Source: Planctomycetota bacterium (GTDB lineage: Bacteria; Planctomycetota; Planctomycetia; Pirellulales; Pirellulaceae). Taken from it: 34,433 nucleotides of DNA. The notes beneath the pieces were generated by a model. The model was not told the DNA's origin. It saw only the letters and a program-made list of their open reading frames with translations, and did not search any database. Each line of letters starts with the position of its first letter. The stretch's first letter is position 1. Below are positions 1 through 8,417 of this stretch, piece after piece. The stretch spans positions 1 through 34,433 of the forward strand of contig JAJDEH010000457.1 of assembly GCA_029259935.1 (NCBI GenBank), in the 5' to 3' direction. The position numbers were made by a program, and so were the translations under genes.

Positions 1-2
1 CC

Positions 3-281
3 GACGGGATGTGGGACCATCAGCGCCGCACGTTGCGGGAGTTAGTCGGCGGGCAACATGTACTCGAATCGCTGCACGAATTACCCAGCATGCTGGAAAG
101 GGTCGCTCAAGACGTCGAGCGGTCCAAATCCAAGGACGACCGGCGCGGCGTCAAGATCATGGACGACTACGAACACGTCCACCACGCGGCGGCGGAGGAT
201 CCATTCGTTGTGAAATATTGGGAAGAGACGCGGAGTGTGATCTATCGAGTTGAAAAGCTGCTGCTGCGCGTTTCCCCTTGA
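3..281 (+). CDS. C-terminal part of an unrecognised protein (gene runs off the left edge)
   Basis: An open frame enters from the left edge and ends at a TGA at 279-281, giving about 92 C-terminal residues. The first in-frame ATG is at 9, but the frame is open upstream of it, so this is probably not the start. The visible part is charged and predicted to be helical, rich in Glu, Arg and His, with no signal peptide or membrane segment. The ending, with a DDY motif followed by an Asp-Pro-Phe and a helical tail, reminds me of the C-terminus of DUF4954-type acyltransferase-like proteins, but this is a weak resemblance that I cannot test here. A long antisense frame covers the same bases and is treated as a shadow of this gene and the next one. 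Confidence 0.5.
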   Translation, partial: DGMWDHQRRTLRELVGGQHVLESLHELPSMLERVAQDVERSKSKDDRRGVKIMDDYEHVHHAAAEDPFVVKYWEETRSVIYRVEKLLLRVSP

Positions 282-500
282 CTGATTTTTCGTGACTTCC
301 CCACCGTTTCCAAGCGCCGATCTGGCCGCGGTCGACCGAGAAATTACCGTCACAACCGGTTCAGCCTGTTCCCAATCGGGCGGCGCATGCCCTCTCGTGA
401 CCCTGCCAATTGAACCGTTCTGGGGGTGTCCTATGTTTGATTGGTAACACGGCTCGCGCCGATGTGTGCGCGGCTGGAAGTTACGGGGCACAAGAGAACA

Positions 501-1472
501 ATGACCACAACGACCAGCGAAGACTGCACTCATTACATTCCCGTTTCCGTCGCCACCATCTCGGTGTCGTCGGTGACGAACTTCCCTTTCTATATACGCG
601 AGGATCGGGATTCCCCAGTCCTGCTGTATCGCGACGCCGACTATCCGTTTGAAAAGGACGATGTCCAGCGGCTGATCGATCGCGGCGTGAAGAATCTGTA
701 CGTGGCGTTGCACGACCACGACCGCTACCAGCAATATCTGCGAAACAACTTTGCCACCATCGTGAATGATGAGAGCCTGCCCGTCCAACAGCGGTTCGGC
801 TGTCTCAATGAAGTCGTCCGCGACCTGCTGGCCCACGTGTTCGCTCGCAAGGATACCGCCAAAACAGTGGCGGTGGCATCCAGCTTGGCGGCGCAAACGG
901 TGGAACTGATCTGCCGCGAAGAAGAAGTGGCCGCCGAACTGCTGCAGGTCCTGCATCACGACTATCACACGTTTACGCACTCCGCGAACGTTTCGTATTA
1001 CTGCGTCATGCTGGCCAAAGCCTGGGGCATTACCGACCGCGACGAACTGCGGCGGATTGCGACCGGCGCGCTGCTGCACGATATCGGCAAGCTCGACATT
1101 GACGAAAAGATTCTCAAAAAGCCGGGCCGGCTGAACAAGGAAGAATGGCAGGTCATCCAGCAGCATCCGACGACCGGGCTGCGGCTGCTCTCAAGCCACA
1201 ACGATTTAGACTTTGCCCAACTGATGATGGTGTACCAGCACCACGAGCGAATCGACGGCACCGGATATCCGGTGGGGATTTCGAAAGACAAAATTCATCC
1301 GTGGGCGCAGCTTTGCGCGATCGTCGACATCTACGAGGCGCTGACAAGCCACCGGCCCTATCGGCCGGCACTTTCCAAAAGCGAAACAATTGAAATTCTG
1401 GAACGGCAAAAGGAGTGCCGACTAAATGAAGGAATGTGGGAATGTTGGAAGACGATTATTCAAAACAGCTAG
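501..1472 (+). CDS. HD-GYP domain cyclic-di-GMP phosphodiesterase
   Basis: The 323-residue product has an N-terminal region of about 140 residues resembling the DUF3391-like segment found before many HD-GYP domains, then a C-terminal HD-GYP domain. The metal-binding and signature motifs are intact: an N-terminal His in the LHHDYHTFTH stretch (about 151-160), HDIGK at 193-197, HPTTG at 222-226, and HHERIDGTGYP at 247-257, followed by DIYEALTSHRPYRPA. HD-GYP enzymes hydrolyse cyclic di-GMP to pGpG or GMP in the cytoplasm. The frame extends upstream to a TTG at 441, but the ATG at 501 is preferred because it begins the conserved part. The 3' end overlaps the next gene, which encodes a PilZ domain, so an eraser and a reader of the same second messenger are coupled. 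No receiver domain or membrane segment is present. Confidence 0.9.
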   Translation: MTTTTSEDCTHYIPVSVATISVSSVTNFPFYIREDRDSPVLLYRDADYPFEKDDVQRLIDRGVKNLYVALHDHDRYQQYLRNNFATIVNDESLPVQQRFGCLNEVVRDLLAHVFARKDTAKTVAVASSLAAQTVELICREEEVAAELLQVLHHDYHTFTHSANVSYYCVMLAKAWGITDRDELRRIATGALLHDIGKLDIDEKILKKPGRLNKEEWQVIQQHPTTGLRLLSSHNDLDFAQLMMVYQHHERIDGTGYPVGISKDKIHPWAQLCAIVDIYEALTSHRPYRPALSKSETIEILERQKECRLNEGMWECWKTIIQNS

Positions 1473-1849
1473 ACCGGCTGCTGGAATCGTGCGAATGCGA
1501 CGTCGCCGTGCCCAGTGAATGGGAAGAACGCCTGAATCGGCGTGGCGTCAAGCCATCCATCGAAGGGGATCGCCGCCGGTACGTCCGGCACCATTTCACG
1601 AGCAGCGCCGTGCTGGAATACGGCCAGACGCTGTCCGCAATTCCACGCGAACACACGCACACCCGCGTTCTAACCTGCGACCTTTCACGCGCCGGCGTCG
1701 CCTTCCTGCACGCCGATCAACTCTTTCCAGGCGAGCGGGTACATCTATGGCTCTCCGCCGGCAAGCGGGCCTACGAAGTGGTCCGTTGTGTCCAGCACGA
1801 CGAAAACTGTTTCGAGGTGGGCGCAATCCTCGTCGCCGCGGATACCTAA
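1442..1849 (+). CDS. PilZ domain protein (cyclic-di-GMP receptor)
   Basis: The product has about 135 residues. A short acidic N-terminal helix is followed by a PilZ beta-barrel. The c-di-GMP binding signature is visible: an RRYVR (RxxxR) motif at about residues 47-51 and a DLSRAGVAF (D/NxSxxG) motif about 35 residues later. The ATG at 1442 is favoured over the in-frame GTG at 1436 because AAGGA at 1429-1433 is 8 nt from the ATG but only 2 nt from the GTG. The start lies about 30 nt inside the upstream HD-GYP gene in another frame, which implies translational coupling and joint function. The target it acts on cannot be told from sequence; PilZ proteins commonly control motility or exopolysaccharide output, and a polysaccharide export module lies at 20.9-24.0 kb. 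Confidence 0.85.
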   Translation: MLEDDYSKQLDRLLESCECDVAVPSEWEERLNRRGVKPSIEGDRRRYVRHHFTSSAVLEYGQTLSAIPREHTHTRVLTCDLSRAGVAFLHADQLFPGERVHLWLSAGKRAYEVVRCVQHDENCFEVGAILVAADT

Positions 1850-1901
1850 AACCGCAACCCAATCCGAACCATCGGAATCCAACATCGATGATTCGCGAGT
1901 G

Positions 1902-3836
1902 TTACGTGACGATGCCCTGCGCCGACAAGAGTTCCATGATTTTATCAACGCACTGGCCTACGTCGATTTGATCGGTCGCCAAAACGAGATTGGGCGACGC
2001 CGGCTCTTCATACGTTCCCGTGACGCCAGGAAAGTTGGCGATCTCGCCCGAATCGGCGAGCGGGTAGTGGTTATCGGAATCTCGCTGGCGACAAACTTCC
2101 ACGGGGCAGGCCAGATGCACCACGATGAAGCGGTCCCGGCCAACCACCTGAGCCGCCTTCTGGCGAATCTCCTCGCTGGGCGCTACAAAGGCCCCGATGC
2201 AAATCAGGCCCGCATCGTTGATCAGTTTGGCGACTTCCGAACTGCGGCGCAGATTTTCGCTGCGGTCTTCCGCCGTAAAGCCTAAATCCCGGCTGATGCC
2301 TTGACGCATGTTTTGTCCGTCTAGAACCGTGGCGGCCCGGCCGATTTCAAACAGCCGCCGTTCCAAGGCGTAGGCGATGGTCGTCTTGCCCGCTCCCGTT
2401 AGTCCCGTCAGCAGAATCGTCGCCGGCTGTTGACCGAACCGCGCTTGCCGCTCGTCGTCGGTGACTTGGCTCGTTTCGGTTTGCAGCGATCGGGCGGCCG
2501 GCTCGTCGTCCCAATGGTCATGGCGGGTTTCGGCGGTGGTCCGGTCCAAGATCATGCCCGCCGCGACCGTCACGTTCGAGATGCGGTCGACGACGATAAA
2601 CGAACCGGTCGACTTGTTCCGCCGGTATCCGTCGTAGCAAATCGGCTCGTTCAGGTGCACGGCGCAGCGTCCAATTTCGTTAAGCTGCAGGGTCGGCGCG
2701 TTGACGCGGTGCAGCGTGTTGACATCCACCTGGTAACGCAGCGTGCTGATGGTTCCCGTCACGGTCTTCGTCGTCTGCTTGAAGACATAGGTGTGGCCGG
2801 GGATCATCTGCTCGTCGTGCATCCAGACGACCATGGCATCGAACTTTTGTTCCAGCTTCGGTACGTTGCCGGGCCTCACGATCATGTTGCCACGGCTGAT
2901 GTCGATTTCGTCTTCCAGTGTCAGCGTGACGCTTTGCGGACCGAAGGCTTCCTCCAACTCGCCGTCGAACGTGACGATCGACTTGATGCGGCTTGTCTTG
3001 CGGGACGGCAAGGCCAGCACTTCGTCGCCGCGGCGGACAATGCCCGACGAAATCGTGCCGCAGTATCCGCGAAAGTCCAAATGCGGCCGGCTGACCGATT
3101 GCACTGGAAAGCGAAAGTCTTCCAAGTTGCGGTCCGAACCGATGTACACCGTGTCCAAAAAGTTCATCAAGGTCGAACCTTGATACCAGGGCATGTTCTG
3201 GCTGGCATCGACGATGTTGTCGCCCAACAGCGCGCTGATGGGAATGAAGTGCAGGTCGGGAATGTCCAGCCGCGCGGAAAAGTCTTTGTAATCGCCGCGA
3301 ATCTTCTCGTACACGTCTTGGTTGTAATCCACCAAGTCCATCTTGTTCACCGCGACCAAAACGTGCTTGATCCCCAGCAGCGAAACGATAAAGCTGTGCC
3401 TCTTCGTTTGCGGCACGACGCCATGCCGGGCGTCGATCAAGATCACCGCCAAGTCACAGGTGGAAGCACCGGTCGCCATGTTGCGGGTGTACTGCTCGTG
3501 ACCGGGGCAGTCGGCGATGATGAATTTACGTTTTTCCGTCGAGAAGTAACGGTAGGCAACATCAATCGTGATGCCTTGTTCCCGCTCGTCCTTGAGGCCA
3601 TCGGTGAACAGGGCCGGATCAAACTCGCCGCCCGTCGTGCCGTGGGTCACCGAGTCTTTCTCTAGCGTCTTCAGGGTGTCTTCGTAGATCAGTTTGGCAT
3701 CGAAGAACAGACGGCCGATCAACGTGCTTTTGCCGTCATCGACACTTCCGCACGTCAAGAATCGCAACAGCTCCTTGTGTTCGTGCTGATCCAAGTAGGC
3801 GTCGATGTCGGTTCTGATCAGGTCGTCTGCGGACAT
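1902..3836 (-). CDS. cysNC: Bifunctional sulfate adenylyltransferase subunit 1 / adenylylsulfate kinase (CysN-CysC fusion)
   Basis: This 644-residue protein joins a translation-factor-like GTPase (CysN) to an APS kinase (CysC). The GTPase motifs are GSVDDGKS at 30-37, DCPGHEQY at 109-116 and NKMD at 164-167. The kinase P-loop is GLTGAGKT at 478-485, followed by RDLGF and a conserved [11 protein letters not shown] segment. With CysD it makes adenosine 5'-phosphosulfate from sulfate and ATP, driven by GTP hydrolysis; the CysC part phosphorylates APS to PAPS. The common kinase motif DGDNVR reads DGQNMR here (about 504-509), a substitution I believe occurs in fused NodQ-like proteins, so activity is still likely. 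It lies 122 bp downstream of cysD on the same strand. No APS/PAPS reductase gene is nearby, so the use of the product (assimilation or sulfation) is open. Confidence 0.95.
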   Translation of the reverse strand: MSADDLIRTDIDAYLDQHEHKELLRFLTCGSVDDGKSTLIGRLFFDAKLIYEDTLKTLEKDSVTHGTTGGEFDPALFTDGLKDEREQGITIDVAYRYFSTEKRKFIIADCPGHEQYTRNMATGASTCDLAVILIDARHGVVPQTKRHSFIVSLLGIKHVLVAVNKMDLVDYNQDVYEKIRGDYKDFSARLDIPDLHFIPISALLGDNIVDASQNMPWYQGSTLMNFLDTVYIGSDRNLEDFRFPVQSVSRPHLDFRGYCGTISSGIVRRGDEVLALPSRKTSRIKSIVTFDGELEEAFGPQSVTLTLEDEIDISRGNMIVRPGNVPKLEQKFDAMVVWMHDEQMIPGHTYVFKQTTKTVTGTISTLRYQVDVNTLHRVNAPTLQLNEIGRCAVHLNEPICYDGYRRNKSTGSFIVVDRISNVTVAAGMILDRTTAETRHDHWDDEPAARSLQTETSQVTDDERQARFGQQPATILLTGLTGAGKTTIAYALERRLFEIGRAATVLDGQNMRQGISRDLGFTAEDRSENLRRSSEVAKLINDAGLICIGAFVAPSEEIRQKAAQVVGRDRFIVVHLACPVEVCRQRDSDNHYPLADSGEIANFPGVTGTYEEPASPNLVLATDQIDVGQCVDKIMELLSAQGIVT

Positions 3837-3958
3837 GTATTATTGTCAAGCTGGTGAACGATTTGGGAGTTATTCTTGTTTAGCGCCGTTCTGGCCGCCG
3901 GCGGCAGCGGGTCGGCAAGTCCGAGCGGCAGTTCCAGTTGTCCGGAGGCACTGCCTCA

Positions 3959-4870
3959 CTAAAAATATCCTCGTTTTTTCTTTTCTTCCATTCCCGCGCC
4001 TCCTTCGTCTTGGTCGATGACACGACCTTGCCGTTCCGAAGTTCGGCACAACAACATTTCTTGAATGATCTCCGGCAACGTTGTGGAGGTCGAATCGACG
4101 GCACCCGAGAGCGGATAGCAACCCAACGTGCGAAACCGCACTTGCCGCATTTCCGGAGTTTCGCCCGGCTTCAATTCCAGCCGGTCGTCATCGACCAGAA
4201 TCATCACGCCCTCGCGAAACACCACGGGGCGCTCCTTCGCCAGATACAGCGGCACGATCGGGATGTTTTCCAAATGGATGTATTGCCACACGTCCAGCTC
4301 GGTCCAATTCGACAGCGGGAAAACTCGAATGCTCTCGCCTTTGTTCACGCGGGCGTTATAAATATTCCACAGCTCGGGGCGTTGGTTCTTGGGGTCCCAA
4401 CGATGGTACTTATCGCGAAACGAAAAGACCCGTTCCTTGGCGCGTGACTTTTCTTCGTCGCGGCGAGCGCCGCCAAAGGCCGCATCGAAGCCCCACTTTT
4501 CCAGGGCCTGCTTCAGCCCGTCGGTCTTCATCAATTCGGTGTGCTTTTCGCTGTCGTCCAGCGGATGGATGTTGTGCTTCTTTCCTTCCTCGTTGATATG
4601 GACCAGAACATCCAGCCCAAGCTCCTTGCGAGCATAGTTCTCGCGGAAGTCGATCATCTCGCGAAACTTCCACGTGGTATCGACGTGCATCAGGGGAAAC
4701 GGCGGCTTGTCCGGATAGAACGCCTTCTGGGCGAGCCGCACCATCACCGACGAATCCTTGCCGATCGAATAGAGCATCACCGGCTTGTGAAACTCCGCGG
4801 CCACCTCCCTGATGACGAAGATGCTTTCCGCCTCGAGCTGCTTCAGATGCGTAAGGTTATAGGAAGCCAT
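3959..4870 (-). CDS. cysD: Sulfate adenylyltransferase subunit 2
   Basis: The 303-residue product is a full-length CysD of the PAPS-reductase/ATP pyrophosphatase fold. The PP-loop motif is SIGKDSSVM at about 35-43. Downstream are the conserved [16 protein letters not shown] block and [15 protein letters not shown]. It ends in the basic RGYF tail typical of this subunit. It catalyses adenylation of sulfate with ATP in a heterodimer with CysN, here the GTPase half of the downstream fusion. The ATG at 4868-4870 matches the usual start of the family ([12 protein letters not shown]). The gene diverges from blaI, with 210 bp between them that must hold both promoters. Confidence 0.95.
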   Translation of the reverse strand: MASYNLTHLKQLEAESIFVIREVAAEFHKPVMLYSIGKDSSVMVRLAQKAFYPDKPPFPLMHVDTTWKFREMIDFRENYARKELGLDVLVHINEEGKKHNIHPLDDSEKHTELMKTDGLKQALEKWGFDAAFGGARRDEEKSRAKERVFSFRDKYHRWDPKNQRPELWNIYNARVNKGESIRVFPLSNWTELDVWQYIHLENIPIVPLYLAKERPVVFREGVMILVDDDRLELKPGETPEMRQVRFRTLGCYPLSGAVDSTSTTLPEIIQEMLLCRTSERQGRVIDQDEGGAGMEEKKKRGYF

Positions 4871-4996
4871 GAGTTATGTATTTCTGACCTGGTTGGGCCA
4901 GCAGCCGGTCGAGGGCCGCTGTTGAATCCGGAAGTATAGGAAAACCGGGTCATTCACTCAACCGCGGCTGGATTTGACGATCCTCGATCACTTTGC

Positions 4997-5024
4997 TTGA
5001 CAAGGTCGGCGATCTTGCTACTAT
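4997..5024 (+). promoter_or_regulatory. Candidate sigma70-type promoter for blaI-blaR1
   Basis: A perfect TTGACA -35 box at 4997-5002 is followed after 16 bp by TACTAT at 5019-5024, four of six matches to the -10 consensus. It lies 57 bp before the blaI start codon. I looked for a BlaI/MecI-type inverted repeat (TACA/TGTA or TACTA/TAGTA halves) around it and did not find a convincing one, so autoregulation by BlaI is plausible from the family but not demonstrated here. Confidence 0.45.
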
Positions 5025-5080
5025 GAAACCAAATCTAATAAACCAAATAACAGAACATTTGGGATCGAGAGAGTCATCCG

Positions 5081-5464
5081 ATGGCGCGTCCCCGAGCAAA
5101 AGAGCTGACCGAACGAGAACTGGAAGTCATGCACGCCTTTTGGGAGCGCGGCGCGTCGACGGTGCAGGACATCCGCGATTCGCTGGCCGCGGGGGGCCGC
5201 GATCTGGCCTACACCACGGTGGCCACGCTGGTCAGGATCTTGACGGAAAAAGGGTTTTTGGTGCAGACCACGCACGAGCGGCCCTTCCTGTTCAGCCCGC
5301 AACGATCCTTCGAAGACGTATCGAGCAGCCTGCTCGGCGACCTCATGCAACGCGTTTTCGGCGGCTCGCGCGAACAACTTTTGACGCGTCTGCTAGAGCA
5401 GCGCAAGCTGACGAAAAAAGAACGTAGTTTGCTCGAAGAGATTCTTAAGGAGCACAAGCGATGA
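5081..5464 (+). CDS. blaI: BlaI/MecI/CopY-family transcriptional repressor
   Basis: The 127-residue protein is a penicillinase-repressor-like winged-helix factor. It begins with the typical LTERELEVMHAFWERG and continues with the recognition-helix region AYTTVATLVRILTEKGFL (about 42-59) and a C-terminal helical dimerisation part. In the classical system, BlaI dimers repress their own operon and targets until the BlaR1 protease triggers cleavage. A GA-rich ribosome site (GAGAGAG) precedes the ATG. The stop codon overlaps the start of the BlaR1-like gene (ATGA), so the two are translated together. There is no beta-lactamase gene in the window; in planctomycetes many BlaI/BlaR1-like pairs occur without one, so the regulon is unknown. 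Confidence 0.9.
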   Translation: MARPRAKELTERELEVMHAFWERGASTVQDIRDSLAAGGRDLAYTTVATLVRILTEKGFLVQTTHERPFLFSPQRSFEDVSSSLLGDLMQRVFGGSREQLLTRLLEQRKLTKKERSLLEEILKEHKR

Positions 5465-8148
5465 ATCAACTGGGTGTGACGATAGTCTGGTGTGCGCTTC
5501 AGGTCACGGTACTCGCGCTGGTCGCTTGCTTGATTTATTTGTTGGTCGGACGGCTTTCCGCGGGTGCGAGAACGATCGTCCCCTTCGCGGCCCTGGCGAT
5601 GATTGTGGCTTTGACACTTTTAGCCTTCGTCCCGATCCCCAGTTGGCTGAACACACTGGACGCCGATTCATTCACAAGCCACGTTCGCGACGAAACGGCG
5701 CGGGCCGCGACGGCAGGCCTAGAACCGGACGGACAAGCCGGTGCCGACGACAACACGACGCTCGCCGCCTCATCCAACCAGGAATCATCGCTGGTCGTTT
5801 TCGGCCGAGTGTTCTTACAGGAATTGTCCTCGCCAACTTCCCTCGAGCCAAGCTCGCAACCGCGGTGGCGATGGAGCGGAATTGTGGCTTGTTGTTTTCT
5901 GGTCGTAGCCTCCTTGGGCATGATTCAGCTCGTATCCGGGTTGTTATCGCTGAGTTCTTATCGCCGTCGCAGCCGCTTGATCGAAGACTCCAAAATCCTG
6001 GAAACGCTGGACGTACTCCGCGCCGAACTGCGCTGCCGCCGAATCGTCGAATTGCGAGAGGCCCCCAACATGTCCACGGCGGCCACGGCCGGATCATGGC
6101 GACCGATGATTTTACTGCCGCCAGAATGGCGCGGCTGGACAACGCAAGAACAGCGGGCCGTGCTGGCCCACGAATTGGCTCACATTTGTCGTGGCGACTT
6201 TGTGGCCAATGCGTTCGCGCAACTGGGGCTGGCAATTCACTTTTACAATCCCCTGGTCCATTGGATCGTGGGCCGGATACGGCTTGAGCAGGAATTGGCC
6301 GCCGACGCATTGGCGGCTTCCGTGTCCGGTGGAGAAAAATCGTATTTGCAAATACTGGCGGCGATGGCGCTGCGACAACCTGAACGAACGGTGGGCTGGC
6401 CGGCCCGTGGTTTTCTGCCGACCCGAACAATGTTTTTGAGGAGAATCGAGATGTTACGTCATGTTCGAGTGAGCGAACCGCGCCGGCGATCGAATGGTTG
6501 GCGCCTCGCGGCGGTCGGCCTTTTGGCCGCGATGTCCCTGGTGATTGCCGGCGTGCGCGGTCCGGCGACGATCGGACCAGACGCGGCCGCCGCACAAGAG
6601 CCGAATGCGGCCGCGGATGCCGCCAACGCGGAATTCGATTGGCGGTATGTTTCGGACGAGGCGGGCATTGTCTTGGCCGTCAAGCCGGCCGACATTTTGG
6701 CCCGTCCCGACATGGCGGAAGTCGTGTTGGCGTTTGAAGAAATGGACATCAGCAAACAAGCGATCGGGCTCGCGTCAACCGATCTGGAATCCATCGTGGT
6801 GACGTTCGGCGTCGACGACGAATTCGACTGCCTCGTACTGACGGCCAAAAAAACAGTGGACGTCACGGAGTCGAAGTTTGGCCAACTCCTCAAGATCGGA
6901 GAAGAAAAGAAGTACAAGGAACAATCCTACGTCACCGGCGCGCTCGAGGGCAAAGCCATCTGGCAGCCCAACGATCGCTCTCTGGTGATCGACAAGGAAG
7001 CCAACATCCGCCGTTACATCGCCGGGCACCGCGCGCCGCAAAGATTGGTGGGTTCGAAGATTCCCGCCGGGCTGAAAGAGGCCCAGGTGATCGTTGCCGT
7101 AAGCCGCGATCGATTGCAGGCGTTGCGGCGGCCCGAAAAGGGACCCGCGCCCATCCCGGCTCCGCTCGACTCGCTGATCGCTCCCTTGCTCGAAGCGACG
7201 CAGTCCGTTCACCTGGGCTGTACCTTTGCCGAAGGCATAAGCGTTGACGTGGTTGCCCAATGCAAAAGCGAACAGTCGGCCAGCGATGTCAAGGCAACCT
7301 TGGAGGCGTTGGCGGTGCTTGCCAAGAACTGGATCGAGCAATCCCAAAAGCAGATCGACCGCATGCCTGCAGGCCAACAGCGCCGCTTCGCCGAATCGTT
7401 GACGTCGGCGGGAATCGGCTACCTGAACAACTTAGAGGTGGCCAGCGATGGCGCCACGGTCGAACTGAAAACCGACGGCAACATCGAAGCGTTGCGATTG
7501 GGCGTGTTGTTGCCCAGCCTGCAAGCCGCCCGCGCCGCCGCGCGACGAACCCAAAGCATGAACAATCTGAAGCAGATCGCGCTCGGATTTCATAACTTTC
7601 ATGATACCTATAAGCGATTGCCCAATTCGCGCAATCTGGCCGACAAATCGCAGCAGCCCGGCTCAAGCGACCACCCCCACAGTTGGCGCGTGGCGTTGCT
7701 GCCCTTCCTTGGCCATGCGGATCTTTACGGCATGTACCATTTCGATGAACCTTGGGACAGCGAGCACAACAAGACGCTGCTTGGGAAAATGCCGGTCATC
7801 TATCGGCATCCAGATGAGCCCGCCGACTCGACCAACAGTTGTTACTTTGCGATTACCGGCCCCGAGACGATCTTCACCAGAGAGAAAATATCATTCGCCA
7901 CGATCACCGACGGCACGTCGAACACCATCTTGGCGGTGGAAGCAAAACGTCGCATCCCTTGGACCAAGCCGGAAGATCTCCCCTACGCGGCCGACAAGGA
8001 ATTGCCCAAGCTGGGCGGCTTCCATGCCGAAGGATATAACGCGGCGCTATGCGATGGTTCCGTTCGCTTTATCGCCAAGGCGATTAACAAGCAGGTGCTG
8101 CGCGCCTTGATGACAGCCCGTGGCGGCGAGGTTGTCAGAGTGCCTTAG
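5461..8148 (+). CDS. BlaR1-like M56 metallopeptidase fused to a C-terminal DUF1559 (H-X9-DG) domain
   Basis: An 895-residue membrane protein. The N-terminal third has several hydrophobic helices (about 10-30, 36-60, 140-165) and an M56 zinc peptidase with HELAH at 237-241 and a likely third ligand E278 in EQELAADALA. Another membrane helix follows at about 343-363. Instead of a penicillin-binding sensor, the rest is a long extracytoplasmic region, ending in a DUF1559 module: a pilin-like helix (LLPSLQAARAAARR, then MNNLKQIALGFHNFHDTY) and the H-X9-DG signature from H855 to D865-G866. By homology the peptidase would inactivate BlaI when the outer domain senses a signal. The signal is unknown, since DUF1559 proteins have no established ligand. 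It overlaps blaI by 4 nt and is followed by a strong terminator. Confidence 0.88.
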   Translation: MNQLGVTIVWCALQVTVLALVACLIYLLVGRLSAGARTIVPFAALAMIVALTLLAFVPIPSWLNTLDADSFTSHVRDETARAATAGLEPDGQAGADDNTTLAASSNQESSLVVFGRVFLQELSSPTSLEPSSQPRWRWSGIVACCFLVVASLGMIQLVSGLLSLSSYRRRSRLIEDSKILETLDVLRAELRCRRIVELREAPNMSTAATAGSWRPMILLPPEWRGWTTQEQRAVLAHELAHICRGDFVANAFAQLGLAIHFYNPLVHWIVGRIRLEQELAADALAASVSGGEKSYLQILAAMALRQPERTVGWPARGFLPTRTMFLRRIEMLRHVRVSEPRRRSNGWRLAAVGLLAAMSLVIAGVRGPATIGPDAAAAQEPNAAADAANAEFDWRYVSDEAGIVLAVKPADILARPDMAEVVLAFEEMDISKQAIGLASTDLESIVVTFGVDDEFDCLVLTAKKTVDVTESKFGQLLKIGEEKKYKEQSYVTGALEGKAIWQPNDRSLVIDKEANIRRYIAGHRAPQRLVGSKIPAGLKEAQVIVAVSRDRLQALRRPEKGPAPIPAPLDSLIAPLLEATQSVHLGCTFAEGISVDVVAQCKSEQSASDVKATLEALAVLAKNWIEQSQKQIDRMPAGQQRRFAESLTSAGIGYLNNLEVASDGATVELKTDGNIEALRLGVLLPSLQAARAAARRTQSMNNLKQIALGFHNFHDTYKRLPNSRNLADKSQQPGSSDHPHSWRVALLPFLGHADLYGMYHFDEPWDSEHNKTLLGKMPVIYRHPDEPADSTNSCYFAITGPETIFTREKISFATITDGTSNTILAVEAKRRIPWTKPEDLPYAADKELPKLGGFHAEGYNAALCDGSVRFIAKAINKQVLRALMTARGGEVVRVP

Positions 8149-8162
8149 GCGGCCGAGGGTCT

Positions 8163-8198
8163 GTTGAACTACGTGATGACGTTGAACTACGTGATGAC
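8163..8198 (+). repeat. 18-bp perfect tandem duplication
   Basis: The 18-mer GTTGAACTACGTGATGAC occurs twice without a gap at 8163-8180 and 8181-8198, just after the blaR1-like stop codon. It is probably a simple replication-slippage duplication. I see no regulatory role. Confidence 0.8.
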
Positions 8199-8230
8199 AC
8201 CGCCGCGCGGCCACGCGGTTGTGTCGCTTG

Positions 8231-8282
8231 ACGACGAGAGAGCCCGCCCTACGGGTTGGCGGCGGGCATCTCGTCGTTTTTT
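8231..8282 (+). terminator. Rho-independent terminator of the blaI-blaR1 operon
   Basis: A long two-part stem is followed by a T-run. The outer arms are ACGACGAGA (8231-8239) and TCTCGTCGT (8269-8277). The inner arms are GCCCGCC (8242-8248) and GGCGGGC (8261-8267), with a 12-nt loop. Six consecutive T residues lie at 8277-8282 and a T-rich stretch continues after them. It is the clearest intrinsic terminator in the window. Confidence 0.85.
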
Positions 8283-8291
8283 ATTTTCTTC

Positions 8292-8373
8292 TTCTCCCCC
8301 TTACCAAGGGGGAGCCAGAGGGGGTCGGCACGTTCTCCCCCTTACCAAGGGGGAGCTAGAGGGGGTCGGCACG
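8292..8373 (+). repeat. Tandem pair of a 41-bp palindromic repeat
   Basis: Two head-to-tail copies, 8292-8332 and 8333-8373, differ at one base (CCAGAG versus CTAGAG). Each contains an inverted repeat CTCCCCCTT-ACC-AAGGGGGAG followed by an AGAGGGGGTCGGCACG tail. A related copy in the opposite orientation lies at 11651-11686. This looks like a dispersed intergenic palindromic repeat of the kind found in many bacterial genomes. The hairpins may also act as transcript-end structures between the convergent blaR1-like and DUF3179 genes. Confidence 0.85.
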
Positions 8374-8417
8374 GAACCAGAGAGGCTCGACCGGCAGTTA
8401 GAGCGTGTCGCCGCTAC

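Noticed and set aside
81..1166. Long open frame on the minus strand opposite the HD-GYP gene
   Set aside because: It is complementary to a gene with clear HD-GYP motifs and shows no recognisable domain; typical of GC-rich shadow frames.
2430..3665. 411-codon plus-strand frame inside cysNC
   Set aside because: Antisense to an unambiguous CysN-CysC protein, without a domain or a ribosome site.
4871..5080. BlaI operator palindrome in the cysD-blaI intergenic region
   Set aside because: I looked for TACA/TGTA and TACTA/TAGTA half-sites with appropriate spacing and found no convincing dyad.
8292..8373. CRISPR-like repeat array
   Set aside because: There are only two copies, no spacers between them and no cas genes; each unit is itself palindromic.
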